From Lingula anatina (lineage: Eukaryota; Brachiopoda; Lingulata; Lingulida; Lingulidae), in contig NW_019774402.1 in NCBI RefSeq assembly GCF_001039355.2, positions 622,325-686,324 of the forward strand: a stretch of DNA of 64,000 nt, given 5' to 3'. Below, in pieces: positions 13,679 to 26,700 of the stretch. A model generated the notes under the pieces. That model saw only the letters and a program-made list of their open reading frames with translations. It made no database searches and was not told where the DNA came from. Made by a program: the position numbers and the translations under genes. Each line of letters opens with the position of its first letter. Position 1 is the stretch's first letter.

Positions 13679-16600
13679 TCAGCTGCTTGGGACATTAGCT
13701 ATGTCATCATTCTGCCTTCTCTTCACATGCTTCAACAAGTATACCAGTACCCCTGGAGTTATACCTGGTAACCTACTGGCAGCTCCCAGCTGAAAGATAC
13801 ACCGTAGTAATTAGTAAGGAAGTTGGATTGGAATCCATATTTAAGTAATGCTTCAATAGCTATAGACAAACTGAGTGTACAGGTATTAATCATAATCACA
13901 TTTCCTTAAATTTCTCATTATGATAGCAATTTATTATAATTTGTAATGATGCAAAAATAATGAACAATATGAATAACAACTGTCAATATCTAAATATGTG
14001 CAAAAATATTTAAATAGTGCAAAAACACCTTGCAGTACTACATGTAGGAATATTGTGCATAAACTTACTGTCTGTGGTTTAGTTTCTGACAGTTTAACTC
14101 TCCATTCAATGGCTATATTCAAACTAAAAAATAATTCCAAAATGGTTAACATCTTACTTAAGTTACAGAATAGTGATTTCTTGAGGGGGGGGGGCACTAC
14201 ATACATTAACTTGTAGTATCTTTCTAAAAAAAGTTTTATTTTCTTTTGCAAACTAACTGAAAAGGGGCCCATGAAATCTTTTTCATCCCAAAGTACGAGC
14301 TCATTCTTCATAACATTGTAATTAGTCAACTTCACTAAGATCCAGCAGCCTTCCAGGCAAATAACAATAGTGTCTACATTTAATTTTGTATCAATCACAT
14401 ACTAACACATTATTGAGTAATCCTAACCCTAGTCTGTGAGTATGTTGATTAATTTGCCACCTGAATGCACAAGTTATATAGATACACTGCTTGGCTAGGT
14501 CAACAACAACTGACCATGCCATGACCCACAGGTTACATTCACTGTAGCCTGCTACCCTTTCTATACTTTATTAGTTCTATACATTATTAGTCAATTAATG
14601 AAGGGCAGTGCGAGCACATAAATAGCTATAAATACAGTTTAGTTTTACAAGATACTTTTCTTTCTTGTCACGAATAAAATAATATGATAAGAAATGGAAT
14701 TCATACACAGTAATTGCTTATTAGTATCAAGTTTATGAACCAGAAGCATGTTGTGTAATTGATAATTGACAATGAAAAGATATTATGCCGCATGAATTCC
14801 AGTGCAGGGGCCTGAAGATTTGAACATGCTCATATTTAAGTATAAATATTTTGTGATATTACACAACCATCTATAGACATTACAGCATAAGTTTCGATTA
14901 CACTGTATTGTGCAGGCACTATAAATAAACAAACATAAGGAGGGAACCATCAGTAATTACAACTTTGAGTCCTACCAAAGTGATAGGCACATGTTGGCTA
15001 GCTGATACTGAAAAGGTAAGTAATCAACCAAACCATACTCTCGTTCAAAAGATATACCAGTACATATGGAGAATAATTCTGAATGAATATGTAAACGTAC
15101 CAGTAGGTGTGCACATGCAGGCATGTATTAGAAAGAGAAGGAGAATTAATGTAGCTGATACATATTTTCATTATGGAAGTGTTTTACTAAAGTGAAAAAA
15201 AAGAAAAGGTCAAAGTAGAGATGGGAGCAGTCTTACTTTGAATAGTCTAAATCCTCAGGCAAGATAAGCTGCTCGTCTTTTCTAACCTCCTCTATCTCTC
15301 TCGTCTCTTCCAACAAAATTACTGAGTAAACAACTGAAATTTTAAAAACAATGTGACAACTTTCTGAGTGAAAACCTTATTCTAATAATAATAATAATAA
15401 TAATAATAGTAATCTTTATTTTTTCCAAACTATACAATAAATGCATTTCAATGTTGTTTACAGTAAAAACAATTTAAATGTTATTAATATAATGGTTACA
15501 TGTTGAATGATAAAAGATACAGTATCAGATCCTTGCTTCAGAATGCTTTCTTTACCTTGTGTCTTTAATCTCTGAGCTAACTCTCTGTTCTTGACAAACC
15601 TTGAGAACTGTTCCGGATAAGCCCCAGCCAGATTATCCAGTGTGATATCTGGTGAACTGAGCACTTCAAATGCACTGAAAATGTACAAGGGCATTAGATC
15701 TATCAGACAATTTGACATATATTCTAACTGATTTGGTATTAGGCCACACTTTTTTATTTTTATGGATGACATCCTCTGGGGACCCCAAAATCGGTGCAAG
15801 AGGGCGAAAAAAAAAAGTCCAAAAAAAAAAAAAAAAAATACCGCTTAAGTAAAGGAATGCTGTCAGTACACAGCTGGAAACACATGTACCACAGAAACAC
15901 GTAATAAACTAACACTGTCTTTATCCATGCTCTCAAAATATTAAAGCATTGTCAATATTTCGTAGAAAGGTAAAAAAAGGTTATAAATAGATATGCTGCA
16001 TGTTACCATATCTATATTAAGGTTATTCTATGCATTTTGCTGGTATACCAATCAATAAAACAAATAATAAACAAACAGTGGGTCTTTATTTGTGCTCTCA
16101 GAATATTAAAGCATTATGAACAATTCACAGAAATATTAAAAAATCATGCAAAGATATGCTTAATACTACCAAATCTATTAAAGGTCATTTCAGTCAATGC
16201 CGTTTTGTCTACTTTGACTCGCACGAAGCAGCCAAACTGTCGGGTGGCCTGTCCGACCTTCAGCCCACCAAATACCTCAACACCCTTGTCGACCCTGTTT
16301 TTGCTACAAAAAACATGTGCTGCCTTGGACAGAATGTCAGAATTTTCCGGGCAATAATCGCTGGCCACCACCAGCCTTTCGTATAATTATAGAAAGGTGA
16401 TATCTCCATGCCCAATATCAATGGCATACCAATCCAAATCAACAGCCTCCGTCCTCTTTATGACTTTAATTGTCGTGTAACTTGACAGTAATCCTAGAGA
16501 TGAATTTGACGGCATAGCTGCCAATTTCCACGTGGCGATAATACGCATGCGCAGAAAGCTCATTTTTCCGGCAAAATTCAATAAGGACGTTTGCGACAAC

Positions 16601-19600
16601 CGACTTAGTTGGGGGTGAGAACGGACAAAAATCGGTGCGGGCACAGGATGTCATCCATAAAAATAAAAAAGTGTGGCCTTAATAGTGTCAGTGCATTTGG
16701 CTTTGTTCAGATTGTATTAGGTGAGACATCAGTTTAAGTTAAGCAAAACACAATATGACCACATGATAATGATGAAAAATCTTTTTACTGTTTTCCAACC
16801 TTCTCACTGTTGAATGGTGTTGATACACATTTAATAATTTGATGTGTGGGTAACAAATAAACCTCTTAACTTAACCACAATAAACAAGAACTTTTAATTT
16901 TTACCTCATAAGACTCCCACTCTGTTTAGGTCTTAGGCCAAGTTTTTCTCTCCAACTGCTTATTGGTCGAGCAAATGTCCTAAGCAGGTCCATCCCTTCC
17001 TCCAAGTCTGCCCTATTCTTACACATTTTGTCATATCTGTATTGGCTGACACAGCCTGTTTGGTAGCCTGTCAAGATTACAAATTGAATAAAAAACATTT
17101 CTTTGAAACAATTAAAAAGCCTTCTACACAGAATTCAAAAATAAACAGTGGTAAGTCTTTCATAAAAGGGGAGAGATCATCACATTATCTAGACCACATA
17201 TAATGGACTGAACAAAAGGGCTATATGCAGACAGTGTAGAAAAAGAAGTCTTTTAGAGTAAATACAAAGAGACACCGCCCATTTTTACTTCATAATCATA
17301 TTCAATAAACCTCAGCCCAACCTCTGAATGATGCAGGTAAGCATGAGGTTACTCTATACATACTAATACACCTACCCTTCTCAGTGAGTCTAAGGTCAGC
17401 ATTGTCTGGTCTCAGTGTTAGCCTGAACTCCGCCCTGCTGGTGAACATCCTGTAAGGTTCATTGGTGCCCTGTGTGGTGAGGTCATCGATCAGCACACCA
17501 ATATAACCCTCAGTTCTGTCTACTGTCATGGGTGATTTGTGACGTGACTTTAATGCTGCATTGATGCCTGCTATGATTCCCTAAGCAAACAGAATTATAT
17601 ATTGTGGAAAAAGAATGTTCCTAAATTCTGCCTTATGATATACAGGGTACATACATACAGTCATTTTTTTGTTTACATTCATTTAATTCTGAAGTAGGCA
17701 CTCTGCAAATATTAATAAACATAAGAATAAGGATATGTCTCTTTACCTTGAAGCAACAGGTATACTTTTTATCTCATTTACTTTATTACTAGAGTCCAAG
17801 GTGCACCCCTGCACCCACCCAACAAAAGAAGAGATTTTTTTTCTCCACCACATAATAGCACAATTACCAGACTTTTAAATGAACAATTTGGCTACAATGA
17901 TATATAGAAAAGTATGATCCTATTTGAAACAGATCAATATACCTGAGCTGCAGCTTCTTCATATCCAGTTGTGCCATTTATCTGGCCAGCAAAGTAGAGA
18001 TTCTGAATAGGCTTGGTTTCCAGTGAGGTCCGTACCTGCCTGGGGTCTATGTAGTCATACTCAACACCATACCCTGTAGATGAAAGGCAGAAGTTAAATA
18101 GCTAAATCAGTAGCTGCAACATAGGGCATTTCTAAACCAGAGAAATAGCTTACCCCACCTGATCAAATGAAAACTATGGAGTCTCTGGAATCTGGTCACC
18201 CAAAGATACAATGCAGTCTGATTTTCGGTCTAAGAGAATACTGATAGGAATGAGGATTAATGTATTTTATGGAGTCCTTCCTACTTCCAGGCACTACCCG
18301 GTATTCTAGGCATGGGATACATGACCAAAGAACTTACCTAAATCTTCATCACCAAGTATAATTTTTGTTATTTTTCATTCTGATATCCATAAATTGTTAG
18401 CCAAATAGATTTGAACCATGTTACCTTGTATTGAAACCCACATCATCTTCTATGGTATGACCATAGGACTCATGCCAGCTAGCAGATACATTTTTTTCTG
18501 ATAAATCCTTATAATAATTATATTGGATATAAAAAATATTTTAAAATTGTTTCATATTCTAATATATCACTGATATAGTGGAAAATAAAAAAAATTGCCT
18601 AACAAAACAAAGCCAAAAAATACAAACAAGCTTGACCTAAGCATTAATCTACCTGGTTTGACTACATCCACATTTTCCAGTCCCTGGATGGTCCTCATCA
18701 TGTGCACCTGTTGCTCTGCGGGCAGTGTACAGGACATCCCCTGGGGGTACACAAGATGGGTGTCCAGACCTTGTATGAGTACAAATAAAGTTACTTAAAA
18801 CCTTTACAGCCTTGGTATGTGCATCTGCCAGTAAGATATATCTAAAAGTCATGTGCATGTATGTGAGTGTGTTGGAAGATGTGTCTAGACCTTTAAAAAA
18901 CCAAAGTACATGCATGCTAGTGTACAGGACATTCCTAAGGATAAACAAGATAAAGCTTGAGGAGTAAGATGTACTAATAATGCTTTAAACAATATCAATG
19001 CTATAATAATTATTCACTTAGCGCACAATGAATTTTAGAACACAGGTGGTACAAGAACAAAATAAATTGCCATTTAAAATGTTGTATCGTCTTACCTTCT
19101 GGTTCCAACCATATCTGATGTGATCTTCCCCCAAACCTTAGCACCTTGGACTCTATGGAGGGGCAGTATCTGGGAAAAAAAACATGAAGAACTTATCATC
19201 TGGATAGCAGCTTAACAAACACTGTACACATATTGGGGGGGGGGATAACTACTTAACAATTCTACAAACTGGAACTTGTCCAATGAGGGGACTTTATCAT
19301 AGTTATATCATCAGTGCCCACAAGTTTACATAAATAAAGGAAGTGAGTTTTCAAGATAAAAAAACTCTGTATTTCTTAAAAATTGCTGTATTTCTTTAAA
19401 ATACTAAAGGGTCAGGGGCACAAGAAAAAATTATTTGTGAAGATTACATTACCTAAAAATAACTTCCTTCACATCCCGAGAATGCCACAAATCTAAGATA
19501 TAGACTATTTACCCATCCATCTTATCATTCATCAAATTTAGTACAACCTGGATAACCATTTCACTACAGTTCCTCTTAATCCTGGATAGTTTACACTCCC

Positions 19601-22600
19601 CTCCCCCCCTCCCCCCCCCCCCAAAAAAAAAAAAATCCCCAGGTAACTTCTCTAATTTTACTTTCACTTTATTCATTTCATTTCACTTCATGGTAAAACA
19701 TAACTGTCACTGTTACAATTGCCAAAACCGAAATGCAACTGACATACAGAGACATGCATATAAGCCGTTAGAGCTTTTTGAAGATAAAATAAGCAGGCAA
19801 AGTTAAATTTCAAGGAACTTCTTTTTTCTCCTGGCAAATCATATTCCCACGAATGGTGATGCTAACTATCACCCATCCATCATTCACAAATTGAACCAGA
19901 GCCCTGACAAAGTTTAGAAAATTGCTCAATTCAGCCAAATAACTCTAACTTACACACACCACACAACTCATAATAGCAAGTAAAATGTCCTATTGATTTA
20001 TCCTTGCGGCCAAATATCAACTTCCCATTCCAATGGTACTCAACTTTTAGAGTATGGACCAATCACTTCGGAACCTGAACATAGCCTTTTATCTGTAGGA
20101 GTCCACTTCCTCCATCTTCATTTGTCAAGTTTTGTCATGATCTTTGAAACAGGTTGACAGCCCAGGGAATTTCAACTGTCAGTTAGTCAACTAGCTTACA
20201 CTAAAGACTATTAGGTTAGGGAACCAGTGTGTGCACTAAGGCTTCACTATGAGTGTTCATGAAAATACATATACACAGGCTGCTGCATATAATCCTGTTT
20301 GTCTTCTTTTTTCATTTATTTTCTATTTGCAGTTCAGACAGACTTAAACATATTTTTAAAAAGTTCATATTCTTTTATATATGCAAAGTATTCTCCTTCT
20401 TTTAAAGTACAGAGGAATGGGCTTAAAAGTTCATCAACATGTCCTAAATGCACTGACCAATTTTTATGAAATGTTTGGCAATTGTCATGACAAAGAGCAG
20501 CCATTACGTTTTCTTGGTTAAGATGAATCCTGTTTTGATAGAGAGATAAATTACAGGATGCTCATAAAGTAAGCCAAATATAAATATGGAAGCTGTGACA
20601 ATTTATATGTGGCACTGAACTCATCAGATCTTTATGAATGTCAATTTTTACCATTTGTTCATCATTTTTACTGCAATTTGTCTTTACTTTTAAATTGCAT
20701 TAGATCTTATCTTACATAAGATTTAGAACAAACTTGCAAGTCATGCATGCAGAGTTAGAAGATGAACAATGTATCTTGCCCAATTGCTCAAGTTTAATAA
20801 AGAAAGCCAATTTACCCACCAAAAAATTGAAAGTATTACTTTTGATAGCCCTACAGATTAATTTAGTCTCCTCATGGACACAAATGATGAAGACCAAGCA
20901 GTTACAAAATTTATCATGAAAAACAGGGAAAAAAGATCAGAATTTTTAGGATAACCACAATAAAACATGCTGATGTTAATATGTAATTCAAGTGCTTTAA
21001 GTTAAAACTGTAGTAACAGTTGAACAATATTATAAGAATGTTTTTTCAGAAATACAAGTATGAGCCTTTTTTGTTAAAAGCATATAATTGTGCATCTCTA
21101 ATTAAATATGTAATCTTCATGTATTCTATTGTTAAATTATAACAATTGTATCAAAATGTGCTCATATCAATAAATCAATAATACTTATACTGATGATAAA
21201 AATAATAATCATCATCAACATAAAAGTGTATAATATCAAAACTTTAAGATTTACTTTTTTTATTCAACCATAGTATGTGTGTCATCACAGAGGATTTGCA
21301 AATAAACGAAAACTTTCTCAACTACATAGTACTTTTTCTCAATTTTTTTTTTTTTTTTTTTTTGTACCTTAATTAACGGTAACCAACATCTGTAAAACTA
21401 CTTAACCTTTATCATACAGATCAATAGAGGAGTATCTACTTCAAAGAAAACTGGCTAACCTCTTACACCGTCAACATCTTACAGACCATGTGTGAAGTAT
21501 ATACTAAGTCTGATTGCATCCTAGCTACAGCAGTTGGCTTTTACTATCTGAACAAATTGTAACAAATTTAATCCACGCCCAATAAATAAAATTAACCTAA
21601 ATGTGCTATGAGTAAGCATGTCACTGTTGTCAATCTATCACAAATGTACATTTTTGTTTAGTATTGCTAAGCAAGGAAAAAAGGAAAAAATTAAAAATCC
21701 AATAATTCAAAGTTTTAGTAAACTCAAGTGTAATTTCCTATCATGTGCATCCTATCATGTGAAGGAATGGACATAGCAGGCCTGGCTGTCTAACCAAATC
21801 TGACACTTTTAAAATGCATTTTACATGCAAACATGCCAAACCAAGTCAAAAAAGTTTTTCATAATGTTCTCTTTTTCCCTTCCCCCACACCAGCCCACAT
21901 TTCCAGCAAAATCTTGGATCTGCCACCAATTAAAAAAGATAAATAAATTCACATCATTCCACAAAAAAAAAAAAATAAAATAAAATTAATAGCTAAGATT
22001 ATCGAGGCAACCATGTATTTATGTAAAATACATATATTACACACAAAGCTTGTGAAATATGACATGCAGTTATTTCATTATTACCTGCTCAATCGTGGAT
22101 GAAAAATATTTCTTTACACACTGTTATTCCAGGGATATGATTTTTCTTAAAAGACTGTTTACCCTCTTTCTGCTCCAAAGGGTGTCATAATATTTGGCAC
22201 AAAATACTGACAGGAAATGAATGGGACTATTTGTTGTTGAAAATCACACTGAAAATCAGAAAGTTGGTATCATGTTCTACCTCTTAAATGTCTGAGTCAG
22301 TATTAGGTCTGACTGAAGATGGATTTTGTTTTTCGACCTTCCATCAAATTTCCCTGAAGAATGGTCAGTCCAAGCAGGAAATGAAATACCAGCATTCCAT
22401 GAACTAATAGAATATAAGTAAAGGAAATTCACCTTCCATCAAAACAGATGAAATAAAAGATAAATCAGTATTAAGGTAATCCAGACACATCAAACTAATG
22501 TGAACTATTAAATTTTCCAATCTATTGATCAGCCACTATAAAAACATTGGCCTTGTATAGGAGCTAACGTGGACACAGGCATATTAATCTTTCACAAACA

Positions 22601-23746
22601 TGTCCAATAAAATCCCTGTGGGGGAAGCTATAATGTTGATTCTCAGTTTCCAACAATGGACTTGGAAACTAATCCACACCCTTGGGAGTAAATGATCCCC
22701 TCTCTACAAACCACTAAGTGAAATCATTGGAACAAAATTGAAAAAAGACATGCAGAACTGTAGTGCATTTGGAAGCTGGCTGTGACAATGGTCATGGGAT
22801 AGGATGACATGTCACACAGGCACTCATGACCTCTGGCATAACTCTTTGCGCAATAACTATGTCGGTTGTTGACTTTCTTACCTAGATGAAGTACTTGTAG
22901 GAGTACATGTAGCTGCATGGTAGTGAAAGGAAAGTAAGGGGTTGGGCTGTCAGGGGGAAAGGGTTGGAGTGTGATATACTTTTTATGTTTGGCTTAATTT
23001 GGTGTGTAAGGGGTTCAACATTCTATGTTCAAATGTTATATCATTTTCTTTAAATGTTCTTGCTGCCTTGTGCTCTAAACACAAACATTAAGCATTCTGA
23101 CCATTCCATTCCAACTTATAGGAGAGTATCCCCTGACATTTTAATTAATATTGAACTTACTCATACTATGACACAGTTTAATTATATCGTGACACACACA
23201 CCTGAGAAAATTTACACATCCATTGATTTTTAGCACTTTTTTCACAGGAAGGATATTTTCCCCTGCATTGATCTTGTCTGTCAACAGATTGGGAGGTATG
23301 ATTTTCCATGCAGCATATTCTGACAATTGTCCACAGCTTGCTGCTGCACTGGTTTTATATTTTTTGGATTCTTTTTGCCTTAACCACTATAAGCATTTTC
23401 AAATTCACTCTACAAAAAATAAAATCAGCTACCTAAAATATATGCAATACATTAGTTATTCTAAACTTTTGCAAAAATCAGTCATCTGGCACTTTTTTTT
23501 CACTGAGCACTATATCATACCCCCATGTGTTTTTGCAAAATCTGATGTCTGATACATGATTCACATTTCACCTGAAAAAAAAGTAAGTACATATTTCCAA
23601 AAAGACAGTTGTGAGTGATAGGATAATCAAGAAACTGTCAAAATACTACTGACATGTGGAAAACTGGTAGGCAAGGCATGCTTTCAGCATAGACAGGTCA
23701 ATGCTTTCATATCTGTCACTTTCCTACACTCTGCTGCAGATTCTAT

Positions 23747-23786
<40 letters not shown>

Positions 23787-26700
23787 ACACACACACACAC
23801 ACTTTCTTCATCCTCTTAGCCTTTTCATATATACTTCACTGCTGTCTTCTTCTTTCTATGCCTGAAAACAAATTGCTATAACTGCAGCAGTCTTCAAATT
23901 ATTTATTCATGCTTCATAACTTGGCTAATGAAGGCAAATAAGGGTTTATAAAAAATGACAGCTGTTGCTTTCCCAATCTCTTCTTGAATCTTTGCAAAGA
24001 ATTGTTTACCTATAATATCAAACGTGCACCTGGTTGTACCCATAGATATTTTTTTCTGACAAATGAATAATGTCTTTTCTTGATAGCGGCAAGCAATTTG
24101 CTGTAAAAACAGCTGTAAGAGAGATTATTTCAAGAATGCCAATATCCTTCTCTGCATAAATCAGCCATGACAGTAACTACTACCTGGTAAACTACAACCT
24201 AAACATCTGCTTGGCTTTTTCATTCACTAATCAGAAAACATCATACATGTAAAAAAATCCAGCTACGATGTCTGGAATTAGCCAATTAAGGAAAATATGA
24301 TTGTGATTATAATGCTTCTTTTCAAGTAATATAGAAGTTTAATCAGTTCACAGTTAACTAATAATCAAATCTCATTCACATAGGATGATTCATTTTAATA
24401 ATCTAATAACAAATACGCTGCAACTTGTGATTTTTTATTCAGAGTTCATTATCACAAACATGTGAAAAGTGAAAAACATTCTAAAAATAAAGTAAAATTC
24501 AATGTGAAAGAATTCCTTGAAGCCATTCCAGGAAATTAAAGTAATATGTAAGTGTTAACAGATAAGGTACTATGCAATTATCTCCCCAGTATTCTTTCTA
24601 AAAATGCAGTTTTTCCTTCACTACAAAGCCTGAGAAATTGGCAAAGTAATTTTTCAATCAAGCACCAGGCTTGGCAAACTAATTTGTGCATACATTCTGA
24701 TATAAAAAAGGGGAAAATAATCAAAAGGTAAAGAAGTGTTGCAAAGTGTGCCACATCCAATCAAACCCTATATTAGTCCAAGTAAAGAAGATTTTGGTAT
24801 TTCCCAGCTTTAGCAGGAACCTTGCTTTCAATGAGTCAAAGCCCAGACTGCTTTAAATGGTAAGATGTAGGTTTCTGTTGTGCGTGTGATCACAATCCTG
24901 GCAATGTAACTTCACACTGAATATCAACAGATCTTCAAATGCAATGCAAGTCAGCCATATCTTTACTGTTCACTCCTATATGCTGTTTGGGTAAATGTTA
25001 GCCAAAACAGGGAGGCAAATGGAACTAAGCCAAAATATCTGAAAATTTTGTTGATGCTTCTTTTTATCGTCTATACTGTGTGATTTATCATTCTTATACA
25101 GATAGGCAGCTACTTCAATGGGCTGTAAGTGCCTTAGCAAAGGTGCTACATGAGGGAATTTTCATGATATAGTACAGCTTTTTGAGGGGAGACATTCTCA
25201 CAGAAAAGGAGCCTTCTATGAGACAGGCAGATTGGGACTCTAAGTAAAAAAGTCTAAGCTGTCAGTACTGTGGCATCTTTACATAAGATTCATGATTAAT
25301 TACTGATATTTTTTCTTTTTTAAATTAACGTCAGATTTGCCAATTTGTGAATATCTATTAATTAGCAAAGATAGTGCAAATTTTACTATGAGTTCAGGAA
25401 AGGTTATAGTACTGTTCAAATATGACAAAAGAAATAAATATGTATTCCTGAGAAATGTGCAGTAAAAATCCCCATTGTGATGCTGTGTACACTTCTGTCA
25501 TCAACTATTTTACCAAATTTCAAACTTCTTTTTTATATCAATGCAGTGCACTGTAAACATGAAACTGTACATCTTTTTTTTTTTGCAATGACCATAATGC
25601 CAACAGACCAAAATATATGTGGGTAAAAAGTACTGTATGCACTATATCAGTACTGCAGGTGTCAGACATAATCATTACTTCACAGAACTGACCCCTGAAC
25701 TTAATAGAACAAGTGCTCTAACTGCCCCCAAGATCAACAAGTGCAAAATGTGAACTCCAACTTATAACACCTTGGGATCAAATATTTTCAACTCTACATT
25801 GCACTTAAATAATTGCAACAGGCCAATCTGGATGAAAGAAAAATGTGCAATGACCAAAAGTTTGATATGATATTGTTTGTAATTAATTTCAAGCTTTCGC
25901 CTGATTTTTTCCAGCCAACTTCAAATTGTCTAAAATAATCTGGTCAATTTTGATCTGGGTTCTTTTACCCTGAGGGCTAAATGTTAGCAAAATATTATAA
26001 CCTACTGCTGCATGTGCTGATTTTAAATTCATTTTGTATGTGAGTGACCAAGTGAAAACTTGAGGGAGATTTTTCAGGAGATTACTACATCCCATTACAT
26101 TAACTGCATTGTGGAAATTGACCAAAGGATCTGCATAGAAAGTATAGTGAGAAAATGTTTTGCCTTCAGACAGCATGTTACAATAACAAGTTTATTATGC
26201 CTGACCTGGTCAAATATGTAGTGCAAACAAAGAGGTGTTGAAACTGCTTTTTTTCTTTCATTTTCAACTTTCAGCAAACCCAATATTGTACGTACAATAG
26301 AAACTGCAACAATTTCTTTACTTTCAAAATTACTAGGAAAACTTGTCACCTGCAAACATTCGAAAAGAAAAAATTAGAAAAGCATTATCTTTTCTTAATT
26401 ACTAAGTCACATTTTCAAACGTAAAAGAACTGGTAAAAGTATTTAAAAATTGATTCTTGCCTACATTTTACACTATGTCCAGATGATACCTGTCTACACT
26501 AACATAAATATCAATAAAATACTTTAGGAATTAAATTCATCAACCAGACAGGCCAGATGTACAGCAGTTTTTCTTTTTCAGCAGTAATTCTGGCCTAGCA
26601 ACATTTTGATCCAGGCACTACTTTCTAAATTGGTCTGAGCTGGATTGTTTTTCCACCATCCCATAATAACTTTAATACTATCCTCCCACACCTCCCCTCT

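Larger units (their letters stand above)
15742..16678. mobile_element. Harbinger-like DNA element with long terminal inverted repeats
   Basis: Nearly identical inverted ends of about 35 bp begin GGCCACACTTTTTTATTTTT (15742 onward) and return inverted up to 16678. They then continue with a weaker match through the aatcggtgc block. The element is flanked by the direct repeat TTA (15739-15741 and 16679-16681). A 3-bp TWA target duplication with ends starting GG(C/G) is the habit of PIF/Harbinger elements. The interior is richer in GC and CpG than the flanks and contains an NRF1-like CGCATGCGCA near 16545. No DDE transposase is visible, so it is non-autonomous. It sits in an MTO1 intron. Confidence 0.7.

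Noticed and set aside
13801-13890. Minus-strand segment [16 protein letters not shown] with a fitting acceptor phase, considered for the missing MTO1 exon
   Set aside because: No donor leaves a usable intron before the last exon, and conserved residues do not match.
13934-14398. Minus-strand ORF of 154 codons, the longest unexplained ORF near the MTO1 3' end, considered for the missing exon ([13 protein letters not shown])
   Set aside because: Splice phase does not fit, since the acceptor would need one leading base, and the REKL/RP residues are absent.
25889-26355. Two overlapping minus-strand ORFs of 86-95 codons
   Set aside because: AT-biased codons, no recognised motif, and the frames overlap each other. 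Consistent with chance in a long intron.
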